From positions 1,364,001-1,428,000 of the forward strand of contig NZ_CP007766.1 of assembly GCF_000816785.1 (NCBI RefSeq): a stretch of DNA of 64,000 nt, written 5' to 3'. A program made the position numbers and the translations under genes. A model generated the notes under the pieces. It ran no database searches. It was not told the origin of the DNA and worked only from the letters and a program-made list of their open reading frames with translations. Source of the stretch: Campylobacter peloridis LMG 23910. GTDB taxonomy: Bacteria > Campylobacterota > Campylobacteria > Campylobacterales > Campylobacteraceae. Position 1 is the stretch's first letter, and the number at the start of each line of letters is the position of its first letter. This document shows positions 38,259-50,336 of this stretch, piece after piece.

Positions 38259-39382
38259 AAATAGGAATTTTAACCCATAGTGCAATGAGTGTATATTATT
38301 TTCGTCTTGCACTCATTAGGGCTTTAGAAAAAAATAATCATGAAGTAATTATCATCACTCCTAAAGATGAATTTGCTATAAAATTACAAAATTTAGGTTA
38401 TAAGGTTTGCTTTTATGATTTAGCTAGATCAAGTGTTAATCCCTTGGTTGTTTTTAAAAATCTCATTAGCTTAAAAAATACACTCAAAAGTTTAAATTTA
38501 GATCTTTTGCAAGCTAGCGCACACAAAAGCAACACAACAGGCATTATAGCAGCTAAAATGGCAGGTATTAAATATACTTTTGGTTTAGTTGAGGGCTTAG
38601 GAAGTTTTTATATAGATAATGATTTTAAAAGCTCTTTGGTAAGAATGGGGATTAATTTACTTTATAAAATTTCATTTAAACTTGCTAATGGTTTTATTTT
38701 TGTCAATGAAAGTAATGCATTATTTATGAAAAATTTAGGTTTAAAAGAAGAAAAAATAAAAATTATAAAATCAGTAGGGCTAAATTTAAAACAATTTTTA
38801 CCCTTAAAAATTAGCACAGAAGAAAAACAAGCTTTCTTAAAAGAACATAATATGCCTAATAAACCTATAGTCTTAATGGTTTCAAGAGCACTTTGGCACA
38901 AAGGTATTAAAGAATTTTATGAAGCAAGCGAAATTTTAAAAGATAAGGCAAATTTTGTTTTGGTGGGTGGAAGAGATGACAATAAATCTTGTGCACCTTT
39001 GGATTTTTTAAATTCATCTAATGTATTTTATTTGGGTGCAAAAGATGATATTGCTTACTTATTAAATCTTTGTGATATTTTTGTTTTACCAAGCTATAAA
39101 GAAGGTTATCCAAGAACTATTTTAGAAGCTAAGGCTTGTAAAAAAGCTTGTGTTACAAGTGATGCTGAAGGTTGCATTGAAGCAATTGATAATGCTATAG
39201 ATGGTTTAATTTGCAAAAGCAAAGATAGCAAAGATTTAGCCGAAAAAATCGCGGTGTTATTAGAAGATGAAAAACTCAAAAACACTTTAGCACAAAATGC
39301 TTTTCTTAGTGCGCAAAATTATGATGAAAATATTATAGCTTTGAAATATCTTGACTTTTATAGGGGTTTTACAAATGTATAA
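38255..39382 (+). CDS. pglA: GalNAc transferase PglA
   Basis: PglA adds the first GalNAc (alpha-1,3) to undecaprenyl-PP-diNAcBac on the cytoplasmic face. The 375-residue GT4 protein begins [20 protein letters not shown] and has [54 protein letters not shown] and [20 protein letters not shown] (the E-x7-E motif). It overlaps pglB by four bases and the pglC start by eight. The layout matches the C. jejuni pgl operon. Confidence 0.93.
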   Translation: MKIGILTHSAMSVYYFRLALIRALEKNNHEVIIITPKDEFAIKLQNLGYKVCFYDLARSSVNPLVVFKNLISLKNTLKSLNLDLLQASAHKSNTTGIIAAKMAGIKYTFGLVEGLGSFYIDNDFKSSLVRMGINLLYKISFKLANGFIFVNESNALFMKNLGLKEEKIKIIKSVGLNLKQFLPLKISTEEKQAFLKEHNMPNKPIVLMVSRALWHKGIKEFYEASEILKDKANFVLVGGRDDNKSCAPLDFLNSSNVFYLGAKDDIAYLLNLCDIFVLPSYKEGYPRTILEAKACKKACVTSDAEGCIEAIDNAIDGLICKSKDSKDLAEKIAVLLEDEKLKNTLAQNAFLSAQNYDENIIALKYLDFYRGFTNV

Positions 39383-39963
39383 AAATGGCTTAAAGCGTGT
39401 TTTTGATTTTTTTATGGCTTTGATTTTATTGATTATTTTTTTACCCTTTATAGTGCTTATTGGCATTGTTTTAAAAATCATTCAAGGAAGTGTGCTTTTT
39501 AAACAAGCAAGACCAGGTTTAAATGAAAAAATTTTTTATATATATAAATTTAAAACTATGAGTGATGAAAAAGATGAAAATGGAGAATTACTTCCTGATG
39601 AATTACGCTTAAAGCCTTTTGGAAAGTTAGTTAGAAGTTTAAGTTTAGATGAGTTACCTCAGCTTTTTAATGTTTTAAAAGGCGATATGAGTTTTATAGG
39701 CCCAAGACCTTTGCTTGTAGAGTACTTACCCCTATACAATCAAGAACAAAAAAAACGCCACGATGTAAGACCGGGTATTACAGGTTGGGCGCAAATTAAT
39801 GGACGCAATGCTATTTCTTGGGAGCAAAAATTTAAATATGATGTAGAATATGTGCAAAATTGCTCTTTTTTATTTGATCTTAAAATCTTTTTTATGACTA
39901 TTGTTAAAGTTTTAAAAAGAAGCGGGGTTAATAAAGAAGGAGTAGCTACAACGGATAAATTCA

Positions 39964-39977
<14 letters not shown>
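39375..39977 (+). CDS. pglC: diNAcBac-1-phosphate transferase PglC
   Basis: PglC is the monotopic phosphoglycosyl transferase that begins glycan assembly by placing phospho-diNAcBac on undecaprenyl phosphate. The frame is open from 39,351, but ATG at 39,375 gives [19 protein letters not shown], matching the known start (200 residues). One N-terminal re-entrant hydrophobic helix is followed by [27 protein letters not shown] with the catalytic Asp-Glu dyad, and [11 protein letters not shown]. It overlaps pglA by 8 and pglD by 14 bases. Confidence 0.94.
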
Positions 39978-41717
<1,740 letters not shown>

Positions 41718-41718
41718 G

Positions 41719-43482
41719 ATGGATTATAAAAGCAAACGCTTAGGATTTTTTCTAGGTGCTGATATTTTACTTTTTGTTATAAGTATTTATTTGTCTTTTT
41801 CTTTACGCTTTAGCGCAGACATCCCAAGTGAATTTTATGAAGGTATGTTTAAAAGTGCTGTGATTTTGATTTTGCTTAAAATCATTTTTCTAGCTTTTTT
41901 TAGAATTTATCAAGTTGCTTGGAGATTTTTCTCACTTAATGAAGCGCGTAAATTAGTTATCGCTTTAGCTTTGGCTGAGCTTGTATTTTTGCTAATTTAT
42001 TATTTTTATGATGATTTTTTTAATCCTTTTCCAAGAAGCGTTATAGGAATAGACTTTGTTTTATCTTGTATGCTAATTGGAAGTTTGCGTATAAGCAAAA
42101 GGATGATAGTTGATTTTAGAAAGCCAAAATACAATGAAGAGCACCCTTGCATAGTAGTTGGTGCCACTTCAAAGGCTTTGCATTTATTAAAAGGAGCTAA
42201 AGAAGGAAGCTTAGGACTTTTTCCTGTAGCTGTGGTAGATGAGCGTAAAAATTTAATAGGTACTTATTGTGATAAATTTATAGTAGAAGAAAAAGAAGCT
42301 ATTAGAAAATACACCGCTGAAGGAATTCATACTGCTATCATTGCTTTAAAACTTGAGCAAGAAGAACTTAAAAAGCTTTTTGATGAACTCATTGCTTATG
42401 GAATTAATGATATAAAACTTTTTTCTTTTACACAAAATGAAGCAAGAGATATAAGCATTGAAGATTTATTAGCACGCAAACCAAAAGATTTAGATAATGC
42501 TTGTGTGATTGATTTTATCAAAGATAAGGTGGTTTTAGTAAGTGGAGCAGGTGGAACCATAGGAAGCGAACTTTGCAAGCAATGCGTTAAATTTGGTGCA
42601 AAACATTTAATCATGCTTGATCATAGCGAATATAATTTATATAAAATTAATGATGAATTAAGTTTATATAAAGATAGAATCGAGCCTATTATGATGAGTA
42701 TATTAGATAAAGAGGCTTTAGAAAAATTATTAGCAAATAAAAAAATAGACTTAATTTTACATGCAGCAGCTTATAAACATGTGCCTTTATGTGAGCAAAA
42801 TCCGCATTCAGCTATTTTAAATAACATCATAGGCACTAAAAATTTGATTGATCTTGCAAAAATTTACAATGTTGCTAAATTTGTTATGATAAGCACTGAT
42901 AAAGCTGTAAGACCAACTAATATCATGGGTTGTACTAAAAGAATTTGTGAGCTTTACACCTTAAGTTCAAGTTGTGAAAATTTTGAAGTAGCTTGTGTGC
43001 GTTTTGGTAATGTTTTAGGATCAAGCGGGAGTGTTATACCTAAATTTAAAGCTCAAATCGCGGCTAATGAACCACTTACTCTTACCCATCCTGATATTGT
43101 ACGTTATTTTATGCTAGTGGATGAGGCTGTGCAACTTGTTTTACAAGCTGCGGCTATTGCAAAAGGTGGAGAGCTTTTTGTGCTTGATATGGGTGAGCCT
43201 GTAAAAATAATGGATTTAGCTAAAAAAATGCTTTTACTTTCTAATAAAAAGTTAGAAATCAAAGTTACAGGACTTAGAAAAGGTGAAAAACTTTATGAGG
43301 AACTTTTAATCCATAAAGATGATTTAAAAACTCAATATGAAAGTATTTTTGTAACCACAAGTGAAATTAAAGATTTAAAAATTTTAAATCAAGAAATACA
43401 AAAATTACTTCAAAGTGAAGATCCAACTAAGGTTTTAAAAGAAATTGTGCCTGAATTTAATCATAATAAAAACGGAGAATGA
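41719..43482 (+). CDS. pglF: UDP-GlcNAc 4,6-dehydratase PglF
   Basis: PglF makes the UDP-4-keto-6-deoxy sugar that starts the diNAcBac route. The 587-residue membrane protein has four N-terminal hydrophobic helices (about 8-125), a first Rossmann-like domain ([17 protein letters not shown]), and the catalytic SDR domain with [18 protein letters not shown] (about 273-290), [16 protein letters not shown] and [14 protein letters not shown]. It is the last pgl gene here; cheY follows, whereas C. jejuni has pglG between. Confidence 0.94.
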   Translation: MDYKSKRLGFFLGADILLFVISIYLSFSLRFSADIPSEFYEGMFKSAVILILLKIIFLAFFRIYQVAWRFFSLNEARKLVIALALAELVFLLIYYFYDDFFNPFPRSVIGIDFVLSCMLIGSLRISKRMIVDFRKPKYNEEHPCIVVGATSKALHLLKGAKEGSLGLFPVAVVDERKNLIGTYCDKFIVEEKEAIRKYTAEGIHTAIIALKLEQEELKKLFDELIAYGINDIKLFSFTQNEARDISIEDLLARKPKDLDNACVIDFIKDKVVLVSGAGGTIGSELCKQCVKFGAKHLIMLDHSEYNLYKINDELSLYKDRIEPIMMSILDKEALEKLLANKKIDLILHAAAYKHVPLCEQNPHSAILNNIIGTKNLIDLAKIYNVAKFVMISTDKAVRPTNIMGCTKRICELYTLSSSCENFEVACVRFGNVLGSSGSVIPKFKAQIAANEPLTLTHPDIVRYFMLVDEAVQLVLQAAAIAKGGELFVLDMGEPVKIMDLAKKMLLLSNKKLEIKVTGLRKGEKLYEELLIHKDDLKTQYESIFVTTSEIKDLKILNQEIQKLLQSEDPTKVLKEIVPEFNHNKNGE

Positions 43483-43509
43483 TTAAATTCTAATTTTATT
43501 TTAAAATGA

Positions 43510-43515
43510 TATAAT
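43510..43515 (+). promoter_or_regulatory. probable sigma70 -10 element for cheY
   Basis: TATAAT stands 85 bases before the cheY GTG, in the 118-base gap after pglF, within an AT-rich run. No clear -35 is seen, which is usual in Campylobacter. The ribosome site AAAGGAAG precedes the GTG at 43,601. Confidence 0.5.
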
Positions 43516-43600
43516 ATGCACTTTTACTTGATAATTAAAAATAAAAACGATAAAATTACAAAAATGTAATTATTTGTCTAATATATTGAAAGGAAGCAAA

Positions 43601-43978
43601 GTGAAATTATTAGTCGTTGATGATAGTTCTACTATGAGAAGAATAATCAAAAACACCCTTGTAAGATTAGGTCATAAAGATGTTTTAGAAGCTGAACATG
43701 GAGTTGAAGCTTGGGATTTACTTTCGCAAAATGAAGATATTAAAGTTTTGATCACTGATTGGAATATGCCTGAAATGAATGGGCTTGAATTAGTTAAAAA
43801 AGTAAGAGCAGAAGAAAAATACACTGATATGCCAATTATCATGGTAACAACAGAAGGTGGAAAAGCAGAAGTTATCACAGCATTAAAAGCTGGAGTAAAT
43901 AACTATATAGTTAAGCCTTTTACCCCTCAAGTATTAAAAGAAAAACTTGAAGATGTTTTAGGAACTAATGAAGGCTGA
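43601..43978 (+). CDS. cheY: chemotaxis response regulator CheY
   Basis: Single receiver domain of 125 residues that carries the chemotaxis signal from CheA to the flagellar switch. The GTG at 43,601 after AAAGGAAG gives VKLLVVDDSSTMRRIIKN, the known start; the frame upstream (from 43,574) is not coding. Conserved residues are Asp-Asp in VVDDSS, the phosphoacceptor in LITDWNMPEMNG (Asp about 53), the Thr in IIMVTTEGG and the Lys in YIVKPFTP. prmA follows after 14 bases. Confidence 0.95.
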   Translation: MKLLVVDDSSTMRRIIKNTLVRLGHKDVLEAEHGVEAWDLLSQNEDIKVLITDWNMPEMNGLELVKKVRAEEKYTDMPIIMVTTEGGKAEVITALKAGVNNYIVKPFTPQVLKEKLEDVLGTNEG

Positions 43979-43992
43979 TTACAAGTTTTTTT

Positions 43993-44829
43993 ATGCAAAA
44001 ATACTATTATGAACTTTTTTTTCAAACAGACGAGGAATATATAGAATTATTCCTTGATCTTGTTTTTTCTTTTGGCATTGAAGCTATTGAAGAAAAAAAT
44101 AATGGAATTTATATAAGATCTGAAGAAAATTTAGAACTTATAGAATTAGCTTTAAAAGATTTTCATCGCAAACTTTGTGATAATCTAAAAATTCAAATTT
44201 ATTTTAATTCCAACTTAGAGCAAAAAGAAAATAAAAATTGGATAGAAGAATACAAAAAAGGCATTCAAGCTTTAACTATTGACAATGTTCATATCCACAC
44301 TACTTGGCAAAAAGCTAAGCAAGATAAAATTAATATTATTATAGATCCAGCTTTAGCTTTTGGCTCAGGTCATCATGAAAGCACTCATGCTTGTATAGAA
44401 TTTATACAAAAATACACAGATAATTCTAAATTTTGTTTAGATGTAGGTTGCGGAAGTGGGATTTTAAGCATTATCATGGCAAAACTTGGAGCTAAAGTGC
44501 AAGCCTGTGATACTGATGAATTAGCCATTATAGCAAGCAAGGAAAATGCGAAATTAAATCAAGTTACATTTGATGATATTTGGGTAGGGTCTATTAACAA
44601 AAGCTTACACAAATATGATATAGTTGTTGCAAATATCATTGCTGATGTTTTAACAATACTAAAAAAAGATTTAAAAGATAAAACTAAAGAAGGTGGAATT
44701 TTAATTTTATCTGGAATTTTAAATAAATATGAAGATAAAATAAAAGATGCCTTTAAAGATCTTACCTTGTTAGAATGCAAACAAAAAGGTGAGTGGATTA
44801 GTTTAGCTTATAAAAAGGATAAAAAATAA
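43993..44829 (+). CDS. prmA: ribosomal protein L11 methyltransferase
   Basis: PrmA methylates ribosomal protein L11. The 278-residue protein has an N-terminal substrate-recognition domain and a SAM-binding domain with DPALAFGSGHHESTHACIEF, LDVGCGSGILSIIMAKLGAK (motif I, about residues 154-173) and the NIIADVL motif (about 214-220) typical of the family. The stop shares a base with the ftsH start (TAATG), as in C. jejuni. Confidence 0.92.
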   Translation: MQKYYYELFFQTDEEYIELFLDLVFSFGIEAIEEKNNGIYIRSEENLELIELALKDFHRKLCDNLKIQIYFNSNLEQKENKNWIEEYKKGIQALTIDNVHIHTTWQKAKQDKINIIIDPALAFGSGHHESTHACIEFIQKYTDNSKFCLDVGCGSGILSIIMAKLGAKVQACDTDELAIIASKENAKLNQVTFDDIWVGSINKSLHKYDIVVANIIADVLTILKKDLKDKTKEGGILILSGILNKYEDKIKDAFKDLTLLECKQKGEWISLAYKKDKK

Positions 44830-46748
44830 TGAATAAAAAACAAAACGATCAAAAAGATAATCAAAATAATAGCTTTTTCAATAAAAATCCAATTTTTATT
44901 TTTGCTATTTTTGCCATTGTTATGATTATTTTATTTAAAGGATTTTCTGATGATGGTAGTATGGGAATTATGGGTGGTGAAAACACAAAAAAAGTTAGCT
45001 ATTCTGAATTAAAAACTTTAATTGAAAATAATCAAATAGCCCAAGTTAATATAGGACAAACTACAATTAAAGCCATATCAAAAGCAGGAAATATGGTTTA
45101 CATAACCAAAAAAGTTCCAAATGATGCTACATTTGTTCCTTTACTTGATTCTAAAGGTGTTTCTTATGGTGCATTTAATGAAAGCAATTGGTTTATAGAT
45201 ATCTTACTTTCTTGGGTTTTACCAGTATTTATTTTCTTTGGTATATGGATGTTTTTGGCTTCGCGTATGCAAAAAAATATGGGTGGATCTATACTTGGCA
45301 TAGGAAGTTCTAAAAAACTTGTTAATTCAGAAAAACCAAAAGTAAAATTTAATGATGTAGCTGGTGTGGAAGAAGCTAAAGAAGAAGTTAAAGAAATAGT
45401 TGATTTTTTAAAATATCCTGAAAGATATATCAATCTTGGGGCTAAAATTCCAAAAGGACTTTTACTCGTAGGACCTCCAGGAACAGGTAAAACTTTACTT
45501 GCAAAAGCAGTTGCGGGTGAAGCAGATGTGCCATTTTTTAGTGTTTCAGGTTCTTCGTTTATAGAAATGTTTGTAGGTGTTGGAGCTAGTAGGGTTAGGG
45601 ATTTGTTTGAAAATGCTAAAAAAGAAGCTCCTGCTATTGTTTTTATTGATGAAATAGATGCTATAGGTAAATCGCGTGCAGCAAGTGGTATGATGGGTGG
45701 TAATGATGAGAGAGAACAAACCTTAAATCAACTTCTAGCTGAAATGGATGGTTTTGGCACTGAAAGTTCGCCTGTAATTGTTCTAGCAGCTACCAATCGT
45801 CCTGAGGTTTTAGATGCAGCATTATTAAGACCTGGGCGTTTTGATAGACAAGTTTTAGTGGATAAGCCTGATTTTAAAGGCAGATGTGATATATTAAAAG
45901 TTCATATGAAAGATGTTAAAATTTCTCCTGAAGTAAAAGTAGAAGATATAGCAAGGCTTACAGCTGGACTTGCAGGAGCTGATTTAGCAAATATTATCAA
46001 CGAAGCAGCTTTATTAGCTGGTAGGGATTCTAAAAAACATGTAGAGCAAAAAGATTTAGTAGAAGCAGTTGAAAGGGCTATTGCAGGGCTTGAGAAAAAA
46101 TCGCGTAGGATAAATGATAAAGAGAAAAAAATCGTAACCTATCATGAGTGCGGCCATGCTTTAATCGCTGAAACCACAAAAGGTGCTAAAAAAGTTAGCA
46201 AAGTTTCTGTTATACCAAGAGGACTTGCGGCTTTAGGTTATACTTTAAACACTCCTGAAGAAAACAAATTCTTAATGCAAAAACATGAACTTTTAGCTGA
46301 AGTTGATGTTCTTTTAGGAGGGCGTGCTGCTGAAGAAGTTTTTATCAAAGAAATTTCAACTGGTGCAAGTAATGATTTAGAGCGTGCAACTGATATTATA
46401 AAAGCTATGATTTCAATGTATGGTATGAGTGAAATAGCTGGACTTATGGTGCTTGAAAAGCAAAGAAATACTTTTTTAAGTGGTGGGCAAACTATAAAAG
46501 ATTATTCTGATAAAATGGCTCAAGATTTAGATGAGTATGTAAAGAAAACTTTAGATGAACGCTATGTGGGTGTAAAAGAAACCTTAAAAACATATAGTGG
46601 AGCTATAGAAATAATGGTGCAAGCGTTGTATGAAGAAGAAACTATAGATGGTTCTAAGGTTAGAGAAATCATTAAAAATTATGAAGAAGAAAATAATCTT
46701 CCAACGCGTTTAGAAGAAAAAGAACAAGAAAATATCAAGGAAAAATAA
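44829..46748 (+). CDS. ftsH: ATP-dependent zinc metalloprotease FtsH
   Basis: FtsH is the membrane-anchored AAA+ protease that removes damaged or unassembled membrane proteins. The 639-residue protein has two N-terminal membrane helices (about 18-38 and 118-140), Walker [17 protein letters not shown], Walker [16 protein letters not shown], the second region of homology with [15 protein letters not shown], and the zinc site [13 protein letters not shown] (HECGH). The C-terminal coiled tail is normal. It is translationally coupled to prmA and the next gene. Confidence 0.96.
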   Translation: MNKKQNDQKDNQNNSFFNKNPIFIFAIFAIVMIILFKGFSDDGSMGIMGGENTKKVSYSELKTLIENNQIAQVNIGQTTIKAISKAGNMVYITKKVPNDATFVPLLDSKGVSYGAFNESNWFIDILLSWVLPVFIFFGIWMFLASRMQKNMGGSILGIGSSKKLVNSEKPKVKFNDVAGVEEAKEEVKEIVDFLKYPERYINLGAKIPKGLLLVGPPGTGKTLLAKAVAGEADVPFFSVSGSSFIEMFVGVGASRVRDLFENAKKEAPAIVFIDEIDAIGKSRAASGMMGGNDEREQTLNQLLAEMDGFGTESSPVIVLAATNRPEVLDAALLRPGRFDRQVLVDKPDFKGRCDILKVHMKDVKISPEVKVEDIARLTAGLAGADLANIINEAALLAGRDSKKHVEQKDLVEAVERAIAGLEKKSRRINDKEKKIVTYHECGHALIAETTKGAKKVSKVSVIPRGLAALGYTLNTPEENKFLMQKHELLAEVDVLLGGRAAEEVFIKEISTGASNDLERATDIIKAMISMYGMSEIAGLMVLEKQRNTFLSGGQTIKDYSDKMAQDLDEYVKKTLDERYVGVKETLKTYSGAIEIMVQALYEEETIDGSKVREIIKNYEEENNLPTRLEEKEQENIKEK

Positions 46749-47365
46749 TGAAAATAGATTTTATTGCAAAAGCTGGCTGGAATTTTTTAATACTTCTTGC
46801 TATAGTTTTTGCAATAAGTCAAATCATATGGGGATTTTCTTGGATTTTATGTGCTATTTTTGTTTTTTTTATCTATTTATTTAGAGCAAGTAAAATTCAA
46901 ACTATAGCAGATTCTAATACCATTATATCCCCTATTGAAGGTAAAATTAAAAGCATTAGAAATACTTTTTATAAAGAATTAGGCAATTGTGTAGAAATTC
47001 AAATCACAAATAATATTTTTTCTCAAGGAAATATCATAGCTCCTTTAAATATGGATATAAAAGAAACTAGAATTAAACATGGTTTGTTTTTGTGTCCTTT
47101 TATGAAAAATACTAATTTAATGGGTGAGAGAATTTTATTTTTAGCAAAGTCTAAAAATGAACATTGGGCTATGCGTATTATCTTTGGTGCTTTAAACAAA
47201 AAAGCAAAAATTTATAATTTTGGTCAGCATTTAGATTATGGACATAATATAGGTTTTATGCATGATGGGAGTGTAAGTTTATTTTTACCAAAAAATACTA
47301 AAATTTGTGTCAATGAAAATGATAAAATTCGCATTGGTGCGCTAATAGGGTATTTAAATTCATGA
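46748..47365 (+). CDS. phosphatidylserine decarboxylase-related membrane protein
   Basis: The 205-residue protein has two N-terminal membrane helices (about 10-50) and a beta-rich domain like that of short Psd/archaetidylserine decarboxylases: SPIEGKIKSI, VEIQITNNIFSQGNIIAPLN, GERILFLAKSKNEHWAMRII and DKIRIGALIGYLNS. Active enzymes of this group have a Gly-Ser where self-cleavage makes the pyruvoyl group, just after the I-G-x-I-x-F motif, followed by more sequence. Here the protein ends at IGYLNS with no Gly-Ser, so decarboxylase activity is doubtful. Position beside pssA still links it to phospholipid synthesis. Confidence 0.75.
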   Translation: MKIDFIAKAGWNFLILLAIVFAISQIIWGFSWILCAIFVFFIYLFRASKIQTIADSNTIISPIEGKIKSIRNTFYKELGNCVEIQITNNIFSQGNIIAPLNMDIKETRIKHGLFLCPFMKNTNLMGERILFLAKSKNEHWAMRIIFGALNKKAKIYNFGQHLDYGHNIGFMHDGSVSLFLPKNTKICVNENDKIRIGALIGYLNS

Positions 47366-48072
47366 ATTTTAAATTAATTTATATTTTACCAAATCTTTTC
47401 ACAGCAGCTTCAATATTTTTAGGAATCATATCAGTCATTGCTTCTATTAATCAAAGCTTTGATAAAGCATTAATTTACATCATTTTATCATTAATTTGCG
47501 ATGGTTTAGATGGCCGTGTAGCAAGAGCTACTAATTCTACTTCTAAATTTGGTGTTGAATTTGATTCTTTGGCTGATTTAATAGCTTTTGGCGTTGCACC
47601 TGCTATGCTTTTTTATATGAGTATAGGTTATGAATATGGTCGTTTTGGCTCACTAATAGCTGGTTTATTTGTGGTTTTTGGAGCAATACGCCTTGCAAGA
47701 TTTAATGTTACCACAGGCACTTATGAACCATCTGTTTTTATAGGACTACCTATACCAACAGCAGCGGTGGTAAGTGCTTTATGGGTAAGCGCTTATTTGT
47801 ATTATGATTTTTTACATGATTATTCTTTTTTTATATTATGTATACAAATTCTATTAGCTTTTTTAATGGTAAGTAATATTAGATACCCAAGTTTTAAAAA
47901 AATTGATCTAAAAAGAGCAAATGTTTTAAAAGTTTTAATTATCTTAGTTATTTTATTTTCCATGCTTTACTTATATTTTTTAGAAAGTGCTTTAATAGTT
48001 GCTAGTTTATATGTGCTTTATGGAATTATCCGTAGTATTTTTACCCTTATGCGTAAAATTAAAAAAGACTAA
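47362..48072 (+). CDS. pssA: CDP-diacylglycerol-serine O-phosphatidyltransferase
   Basis: PssA makes phosphatidylserine, the precursor of phosphatidylethanolamine, at the inner membrane. The 236-residue protein has the CDP-alcohol phosphotransferase signature D-G-x2-A-R-x8-G-x3-D-x3-D, visible as CDGLDGRVARATN followed by KFGVEFDSLAD (about residues 47-75), and six or more hydrophobic helices. It overlaps the Psd-like gene by four bases, as in C. jejuni. Confidence 0.93.
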   Translation: MNFKLIYILPNLFTAASIFLGIISVIASINQSFDKALIYIILSLICDGLDGRVARATNSTSKFGVEFDSLADLIAFGVAPAMLFYMSIGYEYGRFGSLIAGLFVVFGAIRLARFNVTTGTYEPSVFIGLPIPTAAVVSALWVSAYLYYDFLHDYSFFILCIQILLAFLMVSNIRYPSFKKIDLKRANVLKVLIILVILFSMLYLYFLESALIVASLYVLYGIIRSIFTLMRKIKKD

Positions 48073-48133
48073 TTTATTTTCACTTCATTTTTAATTAATA
48101 TACTTTTTATTATTTCAAAAGCGAGGTTTGCAA

Positions 48134-48688
48134 ATGAATAAAAATAAATTTTTTAGACAAATTCACATTTACATTAGTTTGTTTTTTCTACCATTAGCAT
48201 TTTTATACGCGATAACTGGTTTTGCTTATATAGCTGGTTTTGATGGAGAAAGTGGAGCTAAAATTCAAAAGCAAAAAGTTCAAGCTATTATACAAAATGG
48301 TGCTGAAGCTGAATTTTTGATTGATTATTTAAAGCAAAATAAGCTTAAACTTCCTTCATCATTAGAACCAAAACTTAACAAAAAAGGTAATGGCATAGAA
48401 CTTGGTGGCATTAATTACACTGCAAGCATAGTTAAACTTGATGAAAATAATTATGAAATTATTACTAAAACTAGGAGTTTGCTTGGAAATATGATTTTAT
48501 TGCATAAAGATAAAGGTATGTGGTATTTTTCTGTGCTTGGTTTGGCCTTTGCTCTTGCTATGATAGTGCTTTATATTTCAGGACTTTTAATTACTCTTAT
48601 AGCTATACGCAAAGATAGAGGTAAACAAATAGCTGTTTTAGGCATTGGTTTTATTATAACCTTTGCAATTGCCTATCTTAGCGTATGA
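48134..48688 (+). CDS. PepSY-associated TM-like membrane protein
   Basis: The ATG at 48,134, seven bases after GAGG, is preferred to a TTG six bases earlier (184 residues). An N-terminal helix (FFRQIHIYISLFFLPLAFLYAITGFAY) with a conserved His, a periplasmic domain of about 85 residues, and two C-terminal helices (YFSVLGLAFALAMIVLYISGLLIT and a last one) with LLHKDKGMWYF before them fit the PepSY-TM pattern, in which histidines may bind haem or metal. C. jejuni has a homologue after pssA. Function is unknown. Confidence 0.65.
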   Translation: MNKNKFFRQIHIYISLFFLPLAFLYAITGFAYIAGFDGESGAKIQKQKVQAIIQNGAEAEFLIDYLKQNKLKLPSSLEPKLNKKGNGIELGGINYTASIVKLDENNYEIITKTRSLLGNMILLHKDKGMWYFSVLGLAFALAMIVLYISGLLITLIAIRKDRGKQIAVLGIGFIITFAIAYLSV

Positions 48689-48735
48689 ATTTAAGGTATA
48701 TCTTATAAAAAATAAGATATACTTCTAACTTTTAA

Positions 48736-48825
48736 GGACAGATGGGTGAGTGGCTGAAACCACACCCCTGCTAAGGGTGCAGATCTTAACGGGTCTCGAG
48801 GGTTCAAATCCCTCTCTGTCCGCCA
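48736..48825 (+). tRNA. tRNA-Ser (anticodon GCU)
   Basis: The 90 bases fold as a class II tRNA: acceptor arms GGACAGA and TCTGTCC, D-arm with GGGTGAGTGGCTGAAA, anticodon stem CCCCT...AGGGG-like with anticodon GCT at 48,770-48,772, a long variable arm (GATCTTAACGGGTC region), T-arm GAGGGTTCAAATCCCTC, discriminator G and encoded CCA. It reads AGC/AGU serine codons. Confidence 0.95.
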
Positions 48826-48866
48826 CCTCTTTTATAAATATATCACTAAAAGTTAGTTTATATTCC

Positions 48867-50336
48867 ATGCAAATTTATGCTTCTATAGATTTAAAATCTT
48901 TTTATGCTTCAGCTGAATGTGTTTTAAGAAATTTAGATCCCTTAACAACAAATCTTATCGTAGCAGATCAAGAAAGAACAGATAAAACCATCATCCTAGC
49001 AGTTTCGCCTGCACTAAAAAATTATAATATACCTGGTAGATTAAGGCTTTTTGAGTTTAAACAAAAAATTCACTCTTTAAATCAAGAAAGATTAAAATTA
49101 AACCAAAAGCATAGTTTTCAAGCTAAAAGCTTCAATGCAAAAAACCTTAACAATAATTTAAATTTAGAAATAGACTACATTGTAGCCAAACCCAGAATGG
49201 CTACTTATATAGAATTTAGTGCAAAAATATATAGTATTTATTTGAAATATTTTGATGCTAAAGATATACATATATATTCCATAGATGAAGTATTTATAGA
49301 TCTTAGTCCTTATCTTGAAAAATATAAACTTTCAGCTTATGAGCTACTTACCAAGGTTTTATTAGATATACTCCACACAAGCAAAATCATCGCAACAGCA
49401 GGTATAGGAACAAATTTATATCTAGCAAAAATCGCCATGGATATACTAGCAAAAAGACAAAAAGTAGATGAAAATGGCTTGCTTATAGCCTTTTTGGATG
49501 AAAAATTATATAGATATAAAATGTGGCAACATAAACCTTTAAAGGATTTTTGGCGTATAGGTAAAGGCATTGCCTTAAAACTTGCAAATTTAAACATTCA
49601 TACTATGGGAGATCTTGCAAGATTTTCTTTAAAACATGAAGACTTGCTTTATAAACACTTTGGTGTTAATGCTGAACTTTTGATCGATCATGCATGGGGT
49701 ATTGAAACTTGCACAATGAAAGATATCAAAAACTACAAATCACAAAATCACTCTAAGATTATGGCTAAAGTTTTACCTTTTGCGTATGATAATAATCAAG
49801 CAATAAAAGTTTTAAAAGAACTTGTTGATCATTTAGTGCTTGAGTTAATCCAGCATAATCTTAAAACAAATCATCTCACACTAGATATACAATATGATAA
49901 AAGCAATTTAGAAAATTCAAGTTTTTTGGGTTCTTACAAAGGAGTTATCACTAAAGATAATTACGGAAGAGCTATACCCAAAAACGCACATGGTAGTATA
50001 AATTTAGAAAATTTCACTCATTCTTTAAAAATCATCAACAAAAAAGCCTTAGAACTTTTTTATAAAATCAGTGATAAAAACTTAAGCATTAGAAAAATCA
50101 GCCTAAGTTTAAACAACATTACAAATAAACCGCAAGAAAATTACCAAGAACTAAATTTATTTAGTGATTTTAATGCAATTTTGCAAGAGCAAAATCAACT
50201 TGCAAAAGAAGAAAAACTTCAAAAAGCAAGACTTCAAATCATGCAAAAATTTGGTAAAAAGGCCATTGTAAAAGCTTCAAGTTTAGATAAAGAGACTAAA
50301 GAAATTTCTTCTTTAATAGGAGGCCATAATGCATGA
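48867..50336 (+). CDS. Y-family DNA polymerase (UmuC/YqjW-like)
   Basis: The frame is open back into the tRNA, but the real start is ATG at 48,867 (489 residues). Y-family catalytic residues are visible: Asp8 in SIDLKSFYASAEC and Asp140-Glu141 in YSIDEVFIDLS. The block DPLTTNLIVADQERTDKTI, the insert before RMATYIEFSAKIYSIYLKYF, and GIGTNLYLAKIAMDILAKR resemble UmuC-like polymerases of Firmicutes (YqjW/UvrX type), not the DinB or proteobacterial UmuC form. It should copy damaged DNA with low fidelity. It overlaps the YolD-like gene by eight bases and begins 41 bases after tRNA-Ser, so it may be a transferred cassette. No umuD-like gene is nearby. Confidence 0.88.
   Translation: MQIYASIDLKSFYASAECVLRNLDPLTTNLIVADQERTDKTIILAVSPALKNYNIPGRLRLFEFKQKIHSLNQERLKLNQKHSFQAKSFNAKNLNNNLNLEIDYIVAKPRMATYIEFSAKIYSIYLKYFDAKDIHIYSIDEVFIDLSPYLEKYKLSAYELLTKVLLDILHTSKIIATAGIGTNLYLAKIAMDILAKRQKVDENGLLIAFLDEKLYRYKMWQHKPLKDFWRIGKGIALKLANLNIHTMGDLARFSLKHEDLLYKHFGVNAELLIDHAWGIETCTMKDIKNYKSQNHSKIMAKVLPFAYDNNQAIKVLKELVDHLVLELIQHNLKTNHLTLDIQYDKSNLENSSFLGSYKGVITKDNYGRAIPKNAHGSINLENFTHSLKIINKKALELFYKISDKNLSIRKISLSLNNITNKPQENYQELNLFSDFNAILQEQNQLAKEEKLQKARLQIMQKFGKKAIVKASSLDKETKEISSLIGGHNA

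Noticed and set aside
43574-43600. Upstream extension of cheY (MSNILKGSK...)
   Set aside because: The nine extra codons overlie the ribosome site; the GTG at 43,601 matches the known CheY start.
48750-48866. N-terminal extension of the UmuC frame across the tRNA gene
   Set aside because: The frame overlaps tRNA-Ser and the extra residues have no similarity to polymerases; the ATG at 48,867 begins the conserved domain exactly.
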